In this document: piece by piece, positions 34,840 through 44,259 of the stretch | Layout: every line of letters begins with the position of its first letter | How positions within the stretch are numbered: position 1 is the first letter of the stretch | NCBI GenBank assembly: GCA_964649515.1 | Contig: CAZYPV010000020.1 | Coordinates: 1-44,333, forward strand | DNA length: 44,333 nt | Origin: CALKGK01 sp964649515 | Lineage (GTDB): Bacteria; Bacteroidota; Bacteroidia; Flavobacteriales_D; Sanyastnellaceae | Reading direction: 5' to 3' | Translations under genes and position numbers: made by a program | Notes under the pieces: generated by a model | The model's database searches: none | The model's input: the letters and a program-made list of their open reading frames with translations, nothing else | What the model was told of the DNA's origin: nothing

Positions 34840-35371
34840 CCTGCAATTTACCCGATCTCATCTTTTTATAACGATCTGCAAGATGCGCCAGAAGGGTCCG
34901 GAAGGCAGTCATCCCCACCTCTGTTTCCTCTGAAATCGTTTCTCCCTTGAGTCGCAAAGTGAGTAAGCCGTAAACTGCAAGCAAGCACGGTTCAATCTCG
35001 TTATTGAATTCCCCTTTTGCCCGTGCGGTGAATTCCTCGAGGTATTCTTTGGCGTTTTGAAGTGCTTTTTTGTACTCCTTATCTTGGAAGACATTCAGCA
35101 AAGAGTGATGCAAATAGATGAGTTCCGTCACCACTTCTTGAGCGTCATAAACGTGCCCTTTCTTTTGCAATCCTTGTTGCTGCATCTTTTGTGAAAGGTC
35201 TTTGAACCATGCCAATTCAAGATCGTACTGCTCCTCGGTGAATTGTTGAGACAAAAAACCTGCGACAATCTCTTCATCGAAGTTTGCCGCCCTGAGGAGG
35301 TCTTCCATTTGCCAAATGTAGAGGAGGTACTCTACAATGTTTTCTTCTTTCTTTGCTTGAGCTGTGGTCAT
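34826..35371 (-). CDS. DUF4924-like conserved protein
   Basis: The 181-residue all-helical soluble protein has the start KEENIVEYLLYIWQMEDLLRA, which I recognise as the conserved N-terminus of the Bacteroidota family DUF4924. It is acidic and glutamine-rich, and no catalytic motif is evident. It is the last gene of a minus-strand group with the OmpH-like and small conserved genes, separated from the former by 2 nt. The 3' end overlaps the PAS kinase gene. Function unknown. Confidence 0.7.
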   Translation of the reverse strand: MTTAQAKKEENIVEYLLYIWQMEDLLRAANFDEEIVAGFLSQQFTEEQYDLELAWFKDLSQKMQQQGLQKKGHVYDAQEVVTELIYLHHSLLNVFQDKEYKKALQNAKEYLEEFTARAKGEFNNEIEPCLLAVYGLLTLRLKGETISEETEVGMTAFRTLLAHLADRYKKMRSGKLQVNLN

Positions 35372-35373
35372 TT

Positions 35374-36015
35374 TTACTCGGCGCTACTGTTCTCTTCTTC
35401 GTACTTTTGATTTAAAGCTGCAACAACCTCTTGGGTGACATCAAAAGCGTCCATGGAATAAAGCAAGGTTTGCCCTGCGGGCTCGTAGTTGAAAATCATA
35501 TCGATGCCGTTCTCTTCACCATACACCTTGAGGTAATCGCTAATTCGGTTGTAAAGCTCCGTTTGGAACTCCATCTCTACACGAGCTATTTTCTGCTGTT
35601 CTTCTTGTTGCATTTGCTGAAGTTCATACTCCAATTCCATGATGCGGTTTTGCGTGATTTGGAGTTCTTTTTCCGTTGCTGAACCGCTATTGGCATATTC
35701 TACGAGGCTTTGGTATTCTTTCTCCGCCTCGCCCATTCTTCTTTGGAGCTTGTTTTCGCTGCTTTTCGCTTTTTTGATGAGCTTATTTTGCTCGTCTTCA
35801 ACAAATTTATAATTCAGCATAATGGAATCACCCCGAACAAAAGCCACACGAAGACTGCCTTCTTCAGCTGCATCCGTATTTTCAGTGGAATTGTCTATAA
35901 CGCGCAGTTCGTTGTCTTGATGTGCATTCTCTTTTAGATCATTCAATTGCCCAAACAAGTAGCCCACAAGAGCAAGAAGAACAATACTGATTCCCAATGT
36001 AATTTTATTCAACAT
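35374..36015 (-). CDS. OmpH/Skp-like periplasmic chaperone
   Basis: The 213-residue protein has an N-terminal membrane anchor or uncleaved signal (about 5-24) and a short linker. The OmpH/Skp-type domain that follows starts with LRVAFVRGDSIMLNYKFV. A long coiled coil (about 75-160, including the ELEYELQQMQQEEQQKIARVE stretch) forms the tentacle, and a closing strand NGIDMIFNYEP follows. Skp holds unfolded outer-membrane proteins in the periplasm; this copy seems membrane-tethered. It lies 2 nt upstream of the DUF4924 gene and 2 nt downstream of the small conserved gene. Confidence 0.88.
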   Translation of the reverse strand: MLNKITLGISIVLLALVGYLFGQLNDLKENAHQDNELRVIDNSTENTDAAEEGSLRVAFVRGDSIMLNYKFVEDEQNKLIKKAKSSENKLQRRMGEAEKEYQSLVEYANSGSATEKELQITQNRIMELEYELQQMQQEEQQKIARVEMEFQTELYNRISDYLKVYGEENGIDMIFNYEPAGQTLLYSMDAFDVTQEVVAALNQKYEEENSSAE

Positions 36016-36017
36016 GT

Positions 36018-36230
36018 TTATGAATTTAATCGTTGAAAAGCCCCTTGAAAGGCCGTTCTCATTTCTAAAAAGCGCTGCATTACCTCGTGCAGGAACTCCT
36101 CGTCCAACATCTTTTGAATATCCTCCATCCCCATCACGTCCATGCTCCCAATTTTGTAGGTTTGCTCGAACTGACCAATCTCGAATTTAATGTGGTACTT
36201 ATTGTTCCAACTAAAAACGGTGATTTTCAT
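36018..36230 (-). CDS. Small conserved hypothetical protein
   Basis: The 70-residue protein starts MKITVFSWNNKYHIKFEIG and has a helical, acidic second half with many methionines. I know of similar short ORFs starting MKI..W.NKY.IKFE in Bacteroidota but cannot give a function. An ATG at 36263 would add 11 residues and would sit nearer the TATATTTG promoter element. It leads the three-gene minus-strand operon with the OmpH-like gene. Confidence 0.7.
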   Translation of the reverse strand: MKITVFSWNNKYHIKFEIGQFEQTYKIGSMDVMGMEDIQKMLDEEFLHEVMQRFLEMRTAFQGAFQRLNS

Positions 36231-36276
36231 TTGATGATGTGGAATATCTCCTATGACTCGCATCGCAAAATTTTGA

Positions 36277-36284
36277 CAAATATA
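36277..36284 (-). promoter_or_regulatory. -7 element (TATATTTG) for the OmpH-like operon
   Basis: TATATTTG on the minus strand matches TAnnTTTG. A TTG lies 16 nt upstream (36301-36303), slightly short spacing. It overlaps the first base of the divergent DUF1853 gene. Confidence 0.45.
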
Positions 36285-37228
36285 TGCCTTCGCACGTTCA
36301 CAACATCATTCAATCTCTAGAAACTCAGGAAGTGCGGGAATTGGTTTGGGCACTGGGAGCTGCTCCTTTGTTGTCTGAATTCCATTTTCGGGATGAAAAC
36401 ATCGTTTTTGAACCGCGTTGGTATGAAGAGCGCATTTTAGAAGCGGAAGATTGGATTAGAGCATTGGACCGCGCTCCCGAAGCATTGATTGCTCATTTGG
36501 AACGAGCTCCGCGTGTGCCTTTGGGAAAACGATTTGAACGGCTGCTCTCCTTCTATTTTCGGCGTTCTCCGCGATTTGAGGTGATCTGGGAAGGAAAGCA
36601 AGTGCTCGTCAATAAAACGACGCTGGGTGAAATGGATTTTCTTGTGAAAGATCTTGTGGACGATAAGGTGTATCACATTGAAGTAGCCTGTAAATTTTAT
36701 CTTTCCTCGAAAAATCAGCGTGATTGGAGTACTTTTTTGGGTCCGAATGCCAAAGACTGTTTGGCCGACAAAATGAAGAAATTCACTCGGCAATTTGACT
36801 TGGCCCATCACCCGTTCGTTCAGGAAGCCTTCCAAGAACAGGGCCTCGAGCGCTTTGAATCGCGTTTGTTTCTGAAGGGATTCATCTTTCATCATTTCAC
36901 TCTGCTGCAGAAAGTCCGTTCACACCGCTGGTCTAGCCAAGAATATGCCTCTGGTTGGTATTGTTTTGCAAGCGAGATTCCCACGCTTTTGAACGATCAT
37001 TCCCAGTGGTTGATTTTGGACAAAAAGAACTGGCTCGCTACCCTTCATTCCCAAAACCTTTCGCGTGAAATCATGAGTTCGGAAGCTCTTCGGGATCGGC
37101 TTTCTTCTCATTTTAAAGAAAGTACAAGGGCTCAACTTTTGGTTCAAGTCATGCTTCTGGATGGGCATTACATTGAACTATCTCGTGGCTTTGTGCTGGC
37201 TAATCAATGGCCCAACTTGAAGCATTGA
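36284..37228 (+). CDS. DUF1853 family, PD-(D/E)XK nuclease-like protein
   Basis: The 314-residue protein has the DUF1853 layout, with GKRFERLLSFYF (81-92) preceding a nuclease-like core. GEMDFLV supplies D118, and HIEVACKFYL supplies E133 and K137, an E-x3-K variant of the PD-(D/E)XK active site. No phage or restriction genes are adjacent. A nucleic-acid processing role is plausible but unproven. The divergent start from the small conserved gene leaves about 50 bp between them. Confidence 0.75.
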   Translation: MPSHVHNIIQSLETQEVRELVWALGAAPLLSEFHFRDENIVFEPRWYEERILEAEDWIRALDRAPEALIAHLERAPRVPLGKRFERLLSFYFRRSPRFEVIWEGKQVLVNKTTLGEMDFLVKDLVDDKVYHIEVACKFYLSSKNQRDWSTFLGPNAKDCLADKMKKFTRQFDLAHHPFVQEAFQEQGLERFESRLFLKGFIFHHFTLLQKVRSHRWSSQEYASGWYCFASEIPTLLNDHSQWLILDKKNWLATLHSQNLSREIMSSEALRDRLSSHFKESTRAQLLVQVMLLDGHYIELSRGFVLANQWPNLKH

Positions 37229-37239
37229 GGTGCTTAGTT

Positions 37240-38493
37240 TTACTTTCCTTTTTCTTCTAGCGGGAAATTTTGAGGAAGTTCTTTGAGCTGGGTGGCAAGA
37301 AGCACCGCTATGAGGCTAAACCCGATGGCCAAGTAACCCACCCAATGATAATTTTGGAGAGGTTCACCTTCTCCCCCTTGAACAATGATGCTCCCAGAAA
37401 TCAACGACGCCGCTCCCGAGGCCAAAGACATGCAGCTGCTGTTCAGACTCATGAACCCGCCTCTATTCTGAGGCTTCACCACTGCCGTGAGCATGGTGTT
37501 TGCTGGAATGTTTCGCCCAGAAATGAAGATGAAAAAACTGGCAGAAACGCAAAGCACCAGGTAAAGGGGTAAGGGCCACAGATTCGTTGTGAGCACCAAA
37601 GGCACAATGGATCCAAAGGCCATGAAAAAGAACACCGGTTTTCTGCCAAAACGATCTACGAGACGGCCAATTAGTGGAGACGAAATTACCGTACATGCTC
37701 CACCGACGAGGTAGATGTAAATGATTTGATCTTGCGCCAAGCCAACATTGTTAATCATGTATGGTGTGATGAATGGAATCACGGTGAACTGACCAAAGAC
37801 CAGCATCACCATAAAAAGTAGGGCCTTTTGTTGATTGGGGCTTTTGAGCGCAAGTTGAATGGTTTCGAAGGGATGCGCTTTGAGTTTTCCTGTTTCAAGA
37901 TGCGCTCGAAGTGGCGGAATTTTGATGAAGATAAAACACCACACTACCGATGCGAGTCCTCCTACCATTAAAAACGGGGCATGCCAATTTCCGTCAAACC
38001 ACTCTACTAATACCAATCCCAGGGGTACTCCAATGATCGCTGCCAAAGAAAATGCCATCATCACAACGCCCATGGCTTTCCCCCGTCGTTCTAAAGGAAT
38101 AGCGTCGCCAATGATGCTCAGGACCAAGGCTCCGAGAATACCGCCGCTGAGTCCGGTAAAAAAGCGCGTACCTACAAAGAGAATATAGTTCAAGCTCTCA
38201 TTGTCGGTATTTGGCACAAAGGCGGAAGACAAAGTACCTAGCGCAAAGCCAAAGTAGGCCACTGTTAACGCATTTTTTCGATCAAATTTATCCAAGAAGA
38301 AAACACCAAAAAGGCTTGAAAGGAAAGCTGCGAGAGGGTAGGCCGACACGAGAATACTGTATTGAAACGGCTGGATGCCCAGTTCTCGTTGAAAGAGATC
38401 TCCAAGGGGCATCATGATCATAAAATCGACAATATTGGTGAATTGGACCGCCGCTAGAATGGCGAGCAAAGCACCCTCGGAAAGATTTTTCAT
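37240..38493 (-). CDS. MFS transporter, DHA1/AraJ-like
   Basis: The 417-residue protein has 12 predicted membrane helices and major-facilitator motifs: FLDKFDRKN after TM2 and GRLVDRFGRKP after TM8, plus RRGKAMGVVMMAF in the central part of the N-half. It matches drug-proton antiporter-type exporters. Substrate unknown. It lies 9 nt after the stop of the FemAB-like gene on the same strand, so the two may be co-transcribed, and is convergent with the DUF1853 gene. Confidence 0.9.
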   Translation of the reverse strand: MKNLSEGALLAILAAVQFTNIVDFMIMMPLGDLFQRELGIQPFQYSILVSAYPLAAFLSSLFGVFFLDKFDRKNALTVAYFGFALGTLSSAFVPNTDNESLNYILFVGTRFFTGLSGGILGALVLSIIGDAIPLERRGKAMGVVMMAFSLAAIIGVPLGLVLVEWFDGNWHAPFLMVGGLASVVWCFIFIKIPPLRAHLETGKLKAHPFETIQLALKSPNQQKALLFMVMLVFGQFTVIPFITPYMINNVGLAQDQIIYIYLVGGACTVISSPLIGRLVDRFGRKPVFFFMAFGSIVPLVLTTNLWPLPLYLVLCVSASFFIFISGRNIPANTMLTAVVKPQNRGGFMSLNSSCMSLASGAASLISGSIIVQGGEGEPLQNYHWVGYLAIGFSLIAVLLATQLKELPQNFPLEEKGK

Positions 38494-38502
38494 TGTTGGG
38501 GT

Positions 38503-39756
38503 TTAGAGACTCGGGGGAGTCACTTCGATGTTTTTTTTGTAAGGATATCGGATATCGTAATCTTGTGGTTTCACGAATTTAAAGAAGGTGCGAAGGAGCA
38601 AATTTGGCCCTTTTTTGGCGTGCATGATGCAACAACTCAAATCGGTTGGAAAAGCGCCCACCGTACTTTTGATTTCACCTGCAGTTCTTCCGTAGCTGAG
38701 CTTCTCTGCCTTTGCCTGAATGGCCAGCTCAACAAATTTGTACAGAATGTTCATGTACAGCCCGTATTGTTGATTGTGCACGTAATCCAAGCCAATCATA
38801 TGCGCGTCGTAGAGCTTTCCATGATGAATGCCTGAAAGAAAAGCAATGAGCTCTCCTTGGAGGAAAAAGCCATAGACATCGAAACGTTCTTGTAGGTTTT
38901 CTTTGAGCTGGATGAAACTATCTACGTGAAGATGACCGAGTGTGAAGTCTGCCTTATCTGCAACGTTGTGGTAGAGTTCGTCAAATCGCTCTTTGTGCTG
39001 CTTGATGTCGCTTGCTGACAATGCTCTGATCTCGAGATCATCTGCTTTTTTGATGGCTGATTTTGCTTTAGTCCTGAATTTTGACACCAGATCTGAGAGG
39101 TAATCGTCGAATGAATTCCATGTATTTAAAATGGGCATCATCATGAGAGGGTCCACCATGAATTCAGCAAAACCGTCATCCTGTAGCAGTGAGAGTTCTT
39201 TACTTCCCCGGGCGAAATCTTTGATCAAGTATGCTACGATAGCATTGTTGTCTTTTTTCTCAACGGCTTGCGTCTCCTCCAAAACTTGATGGAGCAGTTT
39301 GCATGAATCTTCGATGCTCATGTTTGAACAGAAATGATAGCCGTTCATCCCTGAAGCAAAAGGGTTGCCAATGCTAGCAATTCTAAATCTGAGCGGACGA
39401 TTACCTGTGAGCACCTTGATCAACATCTGTTGCAGTGCTGAATTCTTCTTTTCCGTATTTCCTTTCAGGTTGTTGCTTTCGGCAATGGCAATGTGCACCA
39501 CGATGGCCCCGCATAGCTCCTTTTTTTCATTCCACACTTGAGCGAATCGGATGGCGCATTCTCCCGTCATTGAAGCCTTCACTCCTTCGATATAGGCGTG
39601 CTTGAGCATGATGCAATCATCTGGAACAAAATTATCCCACGCTTCGATTTCATGCTGCTCCAATGATTTTTGAACATTGAATGAGTATTTTTCCGAAGAT
39701 GGGCTGCCGCTGTTTTGGGGCTTGCATGTCAAGTTCGACATCGTTCTGGAAGTCAT
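38503..39756 (-). CDS. FemAB-like / GNAT-fold N-acyltransferase
   Basis: The 417-residue protein has two GNAT-like halves. The second holds FFLQGELIAFLSGIHHGKLYDAHMIG (about 297-322) and the conserved YGRTAGEIKSTVGA (355-368), typical of the FemAB-like peptidogalycan biosynthesis family (PF04339-type). Such enzymes add aminoacyl or acyl groups to lipid- or wall-linked substrates. The specific reaction is not known. A second ATG at 39741 is also possible. It is followed by the MFS gene, which could export its product. Confidence 0.75.
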   Translation of the reverse strand: MTSRTMSNLTCKPQNSGSPSSEKYSFNVQKSLEQHEIEAWDNFVPDDCIMLKHAYIEGVKASMTGECAIRFAQVWNEKKELCGAIVVHIAIAESNNLKGNTEKKNSALQQMLIKVLTGNRPLRFRIASIGNPFASGMNGYHFCSNMSIEDSCKLLHQVLEETQAVEKKDNNAIVAYLIKDFARGSKELSLLQDDGFAEFMVDPLMMMPILNTWNSFDDYLSDLVSKFRTKAKSAIKKADDLEIRALSASDIKQHKERFDELYHNVADKADFTLGHLHVDSFIQLKENLQERFDVYGFFLQGELIAFLSGIHHGKLYDAHMIGLDYVHNQQYGLYMNILYKFVELAIQAKAEKLSYGRTAGEIKSTVGAFPTDLSCCIMHAKKGPNLLLRTFFKFVKPQDYDIRYPYKKNIEVTPPSL

Positions 39757-39852
39757 TATTTCTGGATCCTTTTTTCTGGTTGCCGTTTTAGCCCCACAAA
39801 GGTTTAACTTTTGTGCTTCTAAATTGTTTCGAAAGTAGGAACTTTATTGCCT

Positions 39853-40254
39853 ATGAATTCTAACGAATCTATCATTTTCTTCGATGGCGTGTGCTCGCTT
39901 TGCAACAGCGTGGTTGATTTTGTTCATCGTCGTGACAACAAAAACCGCTTCAAGTATGCGTCGTTGCAGGGAAACACGGCCAAAAAAATGATCCCTGAAC
40001 TGCTCGAAGATGAACAATTGGATTCGTTAATTTATCATCATCAGGGTGAAATTTTCACCGAAAGTAGCGCAGCTCTGCACATTGCCAAGGGAATGTCTGG
40101 TGTTTGGCCAGTTCTTTTCGCCTTCATCATCATCCCAAAAAACTGGAGAGATGCCGTTTATCGTTGGGTTGCCCGACATCGCTATCAGTGGTTTGGAAAG
40201 CGTGAAACCTGCAGAATGCCCGAAGCCCACGAAAGACCTTATTTCTTGGATTGA
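39853..40254 (+). CDS. DCC-family thiol-disulfide oxidoreductase (DUF393)
   Basis: The 133-residue protein has the family signature FFDGVCSLCN with D11, C14 and C17, and the later RW-ARHRYQWFG segment. DUF393/YuxK proteins have a thioredoxin-like fold, and the DxxCxxC motif is their redox site. Their biological partner is not known. The ATG at 39853 is preferred over TTG at 39847. It is convergent with the membrane-protein pair at 40277-44259. Confidence 0.88.
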   Translation: MNSNESIIFFDGVCSLCNSVVDFVHRRDNKNRFKYASLQGNTAKKMIPELLEDEQLDSLIYHHQGEIFTESSAALHIAKGMSGVWPVLFAFIIIPKNWRDAVYRWVARHRYQWFGKRETCRMPEAHERPYFLD

Positions 40255-40276
40255 ACGAATATGGGGCAGCCTTGCA

Positions 40277-41608
40277 TTAATCGCGACCGACGAAAAACGA
40301 TTTTCTCATCCATTTCCAGGCTTTGATGAATGGCTTGGGGTCGATGATTAATGCTATGAGGAGTCCGAAAAATGGAAGAAGCGGGACTTTGTATCTCACT
40401 ACAGCTCCAAGTACGGGAACCGTTGCACCGATAATTGCGGCTAGGATCAATAAAAAAGACAGGACGAAAAGCGTCAACCTGCCTTCTACCTCGTTTTGAT
40501 GTCTTCTAAAGATAAGTGCAAGGAGGAGGCAAAGAAGACAAATGCTGGTTTCCATCGCGCTGAAATGCTGCAGCCAAGAGTTCCCCTCACCGAGAAAGGG
40601 TCGGAAAAAAGTAGTGATCCAATACATGGGTAAGTTGGAGGTAAAATCGAGCCAACCATCTATGGGAATGGCATCAATCTGGCTCCCTGCACCTTGTTTG
40701 TTCGCCACGTTCACGAAATCAGTTTGTTTTTTGCTGAGGACATAAAGGAAGTTTCCCGCAGCATAAAACCGATCGGCAAACATTGCCGCCACCACAAAAA
40801 CCGCATGCACACCAACAAAAGCCAGTCTCCACCAACGCAGCCTGCTTCCTATCAGCCAAAAAGTCAATGCAGGAATGAAGCTAAGAAAAACATATCCCTT
40901 GAGATGGAACAATACAAAACCGGAAAGAACGATGAGCAGCAGATGTTGATGGGACTTGAAGGTTGACTTCACCCAGACAAAAAATCCATAAAGAAACAGA
41001 GCCAAAGCCAACATTAGCGGCGCCTCTTTCAGCACTCCAGAAGTCCAAAATAAATAGGAAGGGGCCAAGAGCATGAGAAAAAAAAGCGCTTTCACTGGTA
41101 ATTGTACCATGTTCTGAACCGCTTTGATCAGAAACACTGCTGCTAAGGTGCTGATGAAGCACATAAAAACGGTGTGCACATGAAAATTCCCGAGGGAAAC
41201 CAATGCTATGAGACCGTTGATGCGAATGATGGTGGGGTTATCGTTGGCGATACCATAAGTACTTTTGCACCACCAGCGATGCATGTTATCGAAGTACACT
41301 TCCAGCGCGGGGTCTTCGATACCTATTCCAAAGAGCAATCGAAAAAAATGAAGTGGATTGGACTCCGCCAATTCAGCTAAAATAAGACCATCATTGAAAT
41401 ACAGAAAGGCATCACTTGAGCCCCTGTAAGGTTCGTAGAAAGAATAAATCCACCACAGGAGGAGGCCAAAAGCGACTTTGATGAGAAAAAGCATTTGAAA
41501 CCAATGCTTCGGAACACCTATGACCTCTAGTCTTTTACTCTTTTGAATACAGAAGAGAAAAAAGAAAATGAAAACGAGCGGTAATATGCATTCCGACATC
41601 GGCAACAT
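40277..41608 (-). CDS. Polytopic membrane protein, glycosyltransferase-39 or O-antigen-polymerase-like
   Basis: The 443-residue protein has about ten hydrophobic helices separated by short loops. A periplasmic acidic loop holds SSDAFLYFNDG and a second holds FYAAGNFLYVLSKK. The layout resembles PMT/GT39-type or polymerase-like enzymes of the cell envelope, but no diagnostic motif is clear. Its ATG overlaps the stop of the YfhO gene (TGATG), so the two are translationally coupled and probably act together on a lipid-linked saccharide. Confidence 0.7.
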   Translation of the reverse strand: MLPMSECILPLVFIFFFLFCIQKSKRLEVIGVPKHWFQMLFLIKVAFGLLLWWIYSFYEPYRGSSDAFLYFNDGLILAELAESNPLHFFRLLFGIGIEDPALEVYFDNMHRWWCKSTYGIANDNPTIIRINGLIALVSLGNFHVHTVFMCFISTLAAVFLIKAVQNMVQLPVKALFFLMLLAPSYLFWTSGVLKEAPLMLALALFLYGFFVWVKSTFKSHQHLLLIVLSGFVLFHLKGYVFLSFIPALTFWLIGSRLRWWRLAFVGVHAVFVVAAMFADRFYAAGNFLYVLSKKQTDFVNVANKQGAGSQIDAIPIDGWLDFTSNLPMYWITTFFRPFLGEGNSWLQHFSAMETSICLLCLLLALIFRRHQNEVEGRLTLFVLSFLLILAAIIGATVPVLGAVVRYKVPLLPFFGLLIALIIDPKPFIKAWKWMRKSFFVGRD

Positions 41609-44259
41609 CAGCTCGCTTGAAGATCTTCTACACTTGGGGTTTTGAGTGACTTGAAGATGGCAAAACCGAGTAAAAGAACGAGCAAGATGGAACCCACCAA
41701 AGCGAGGGTACGCCCCGAGTTGTAAGCCGCGGGATTAAACGTAAAAATAATGGTATGCTCTCCAGCAGGAACCATCATTGCTCGAAGAAGGTAATTCGCT
41801 CTAAAGTAGTCTGCTGGTTCTCCGTCAATACTCACCTCCCAGCCTTCTGGGTAGTAAATTTCTGAAAAAACGGCCAAACGCGACTCAGCGGTTTTGCTTT
41901 TGTATTCAATTTCATTGGGCAGATAGCTAGTCATGAAGATCTGATCTGTTTCGCTCCCTTCTCCTAACTCTCCCAGCTGATTTTGATAACGCTCATGCAC
42001 CACAGCGGTAAATTCGGGATCCAAGTCGCCAAGTGATTCGATTTCATCGTCACTGGAAGGCTGCATGTCCACCTCATCCACAAACCAAACATTTCCAAGA
42101 GCGCGATTGTTCTGGATGGGCGGTGAATTGGGGTCTGCAATGAGGTATTTTGTATTCAACATATTGAGCACAGGAGTTTGTGCAAAAGCTGCATCTAGTC
42201 CTCCTGCATTCGCCACTTCGATGAAGCGGCTGATTTCTGGGCTGAGATGAAAATCAATCAATTCTTGATAGCTTTTGAGTTTCGCACCATGATATCCTCC
42301 GATGGACTTGTGGAAGAAACTGGTTCTGGCATCGTTGAATGGATTTCCAATATTGAGGACGCGGTAGTTCGAATTGAAGTTCAACTCTCCAAACTTGGCA
42401 GCCTCCACTTTCGCTTGATCTCGTTTTGTGAAACGTTTACCATTGCGATCCTCGGCATTTTTCAGGGCAGTTTGAATTTCATCATCCAATCCTCTTGAAC
42501 TCACCTCTTGATCAAAAATACTTTGATCGGCCACCGAAGCTTGAAAAGGAAAGAACCGGTCTTCATTTTTCTTCCAGTGCACATAGGCTCCTTTGTTTTT
42601 CTCGTTGTTCAGATATCTTTTATCGATACTCCAAAGATCCACCACTGTGAAAAGGGCAATGAGTCCGATTGCCATGTTAGCATTGAGCTTCTTCAGCCCT
42701 AAAGCCAATGTTAGTCCAAATCCAATCACTACAAACAAAAGTGACCGCAGTACATCGGCCCTCATGATGGACATTCTAACTTCTTTTAGCTCCGTAATGA
42801 ATTGCTTCACAAAGGCGCTTTGTTCCGGATCTCCACCGTTCAAATAGCTTGAGAACTGGTCTTTTTCAAGGGGTGAAATAAAATCGAACAGGGTATCGGG
42901 AATTGCTAGAAAGAGCAATAAAATTCCAAGAACGAGTCCTCCACCAGCAAAGAGCATTTTCTTTTCTCCCTCCTTCAGCTCCTTCGTTTCAAGGAATTGA
43001 TTCAGGGTGAGCACAGCCAGAAGCGGACCTGCGATTTGAAAGAGGACCAACATCATTTTGGTATCTCTAAACTTGGCGAAGAATGGAAGGTAGTTCAAGA
43101 ATAGATCAGTGATGAAGGAGGCATCTTTCCAAGCGAGTATTGCTGCTAAGAGGGAGGCAATGAGCAAGGGCCATTTGAGGTGATCTTTTGTGAAGAAGAG
43201 TCCGACAACGAACAGGAGAAAAATAATAGCACCATAATAAAACGCACCTCCTGTGAACCTTTGTTCTCCCCAGTATCTTGATGATTGAGCAATTTGTTGT
43301 TTGAAGTTATTGGGTACTTTTTTTAGAAGATCTTGATCGCCACCAATAGCACTGCTCACACCTCCTTTGATGTTGGGCACAAGTACTGACCACACCTCAC
43401 CTCGCGACATGCTATATTCCAAGATATACTCTTTGTTTAGCCCTTCTTTTGGAGCCTCACTGGCCAATCCTGGCGCTGAAATCGTCAATTCCGAATCTCC
43501 ACGCGTACTGAACTTACTGTATTTGTACGTGGTTAGGAGTCCGGTAATATTTGGTAAAATGCTGAGTACGGCTGCCACGAGAAGGGCTAGGGCTCCGTTG
43601 AGGAGTTTTTTAGTAGCACCTTTTTTGACCAATGCTACGGACTCAAAAATTACAACAAAGACGAGAAGAATGGCGAGGTAGTACGTGATTTGTGGGTGAT
43701 TTGCGGCCAATTCCATCGCTCCGAAGAAACTGGTAATTGCTGCTCCCATGATCCAGTTTCCACGGAAAATTTGGATTACACCACCTAGAACAGCCGGTGT
43801 AATCGCCACTGCCGCCACCTTGGAAGCGTGTCCGGCCCCCAGGTACAAAAAATTGAAGCTTGCCAAAGCAAAAGCCACAGCGCCAAGCATGCCTAACCAC
43901 GGGTTAATTCGCAGGCAGCAGCATAAGATGTAGAAGCAAACCATCGCGAGCCACAGAATTCCTACTGGTCCGGGAAAAACAATTTTTATTCCTGTAATGA
44001 TGGATTGAGGTAGGTTGTTGGGTTGGAGCATTGAGATTTGGTAAGCCGGCATACCGCTGAACATGCTGTTGGTCCACAAGCTTTGATCATCGAATTGTTC
44101 TCGGTAATCACGAAGTTCCTTTGACATACCGAGGAACCGGTCGATATCTCCTTGATTGAGGTCGAAATCTTTATAAGCCGGTGCGAAGTAGATGGAAGCG
44201 ATAATATAGAAACCGATGATTGCTATAATATGGGGCAAAGCTTTCTGGAGGAACTTCAT
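41608..44259 (-). CDS. YfhO family membrane protein
   Basis: The 883-residue protein has an N-terminal membrane helix, DxDLNQGD in the first periplasmic loop (about 33-38) and about a dozen further helices. A large C-terminal extracytoplasmic domain starts near residue 560 (DLWSIDKRYLNNE...RFFPFQAS), and a final helix lies near residue 850. This is the architecture of YfhO, a GT-C-fold family that in Gram-positives adds sugars to lipoteichoic acid. The Bacteroidota version is widespread and its substrate is not established. The short LxxxYYPEGWEVSIDG segment near the end is also typical. It starts at 44259 and is coupled to the downstream membrane-protein gene. Confidence 0.88.
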   Translation of the reverse strand: MKFLQKALPHIIAIIGFYIIASIYFAPAYKDFDLNQGDIDRFLGMSKELRDYREQFDDQSLWTNSMFSGMPAYQISMLQPNNLPQSIITGIKIVFPGPVGILWLAMVCFYILCCCLRINPWLGMLGAVAFALASFNFLYLGAGHASKVAAVAITPAVLGGVIQIFRGNWIMGAAITSFFGAMELAANHPQITYYLAILLVFVVIFESVALVKKGATKKLLNGALALLVAAVLSILPNITGLLTTYKYSKFSTRGDSELTISAPGLASEAPKEGLNKEYILEYSMSRGEVWSVLVPNIKGGVSSAIGGDQDLLKKVPNNFKQQIAQSSRYWGEQRFTGGAFYYGAIIFLLFVVGLFFTKDHLKWPLLIASLLAAILAWKDASFITDLFLNYLPFFAKFRDTKMMLVLFQIAGPLLAVLTLNQFLETKELKEGEKKMLFAGGGLVLGILLLFLAIPDTLFDFISPLEKDQFSSYLNGGDPEQSAFVKQFITELKEVRMSIMRADVLRSLLFVVIGFGLTLALGLKKLNANMAIGLIALFTVVDLWSIDKRYLNNEKNKGAYVHWKKNEDRFFPFQASVADQSIFDQEVSSRGLDDEIQTALKNAEDRNGKRFTKRDQAKVEAAKFGELNFNSNYRVLNIGNPFNDARTSFFHKSIGGYHGAKLKSYQELIDFHLSPEISRFIEVANAGGLDAAFAQTPVLNMLNTKYLIADPNSPPIQNNRALGNVWFVDEVDMQPSSDDEIESLGDLDPEFTAVVHERYQNQLGELGEGSETDQIFMTSYLPNEIEYKSKTAESRLAVFSEIYYPEGWEVSIDGEPADYFRANYLLRAMMVPAGEHTIIFTFNPAAYNSGRTLALVGSILLVLLLGFAIFKSLKTPSVEDLQAS

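Noticed and set aside
39810..39830. TAACTTTTG upstream of the DCC-family gene as a promoter
   Set aside because: It lacks the exact TTTG placement, and the nearest TTG is 22 nt away. Not strong enough to list.
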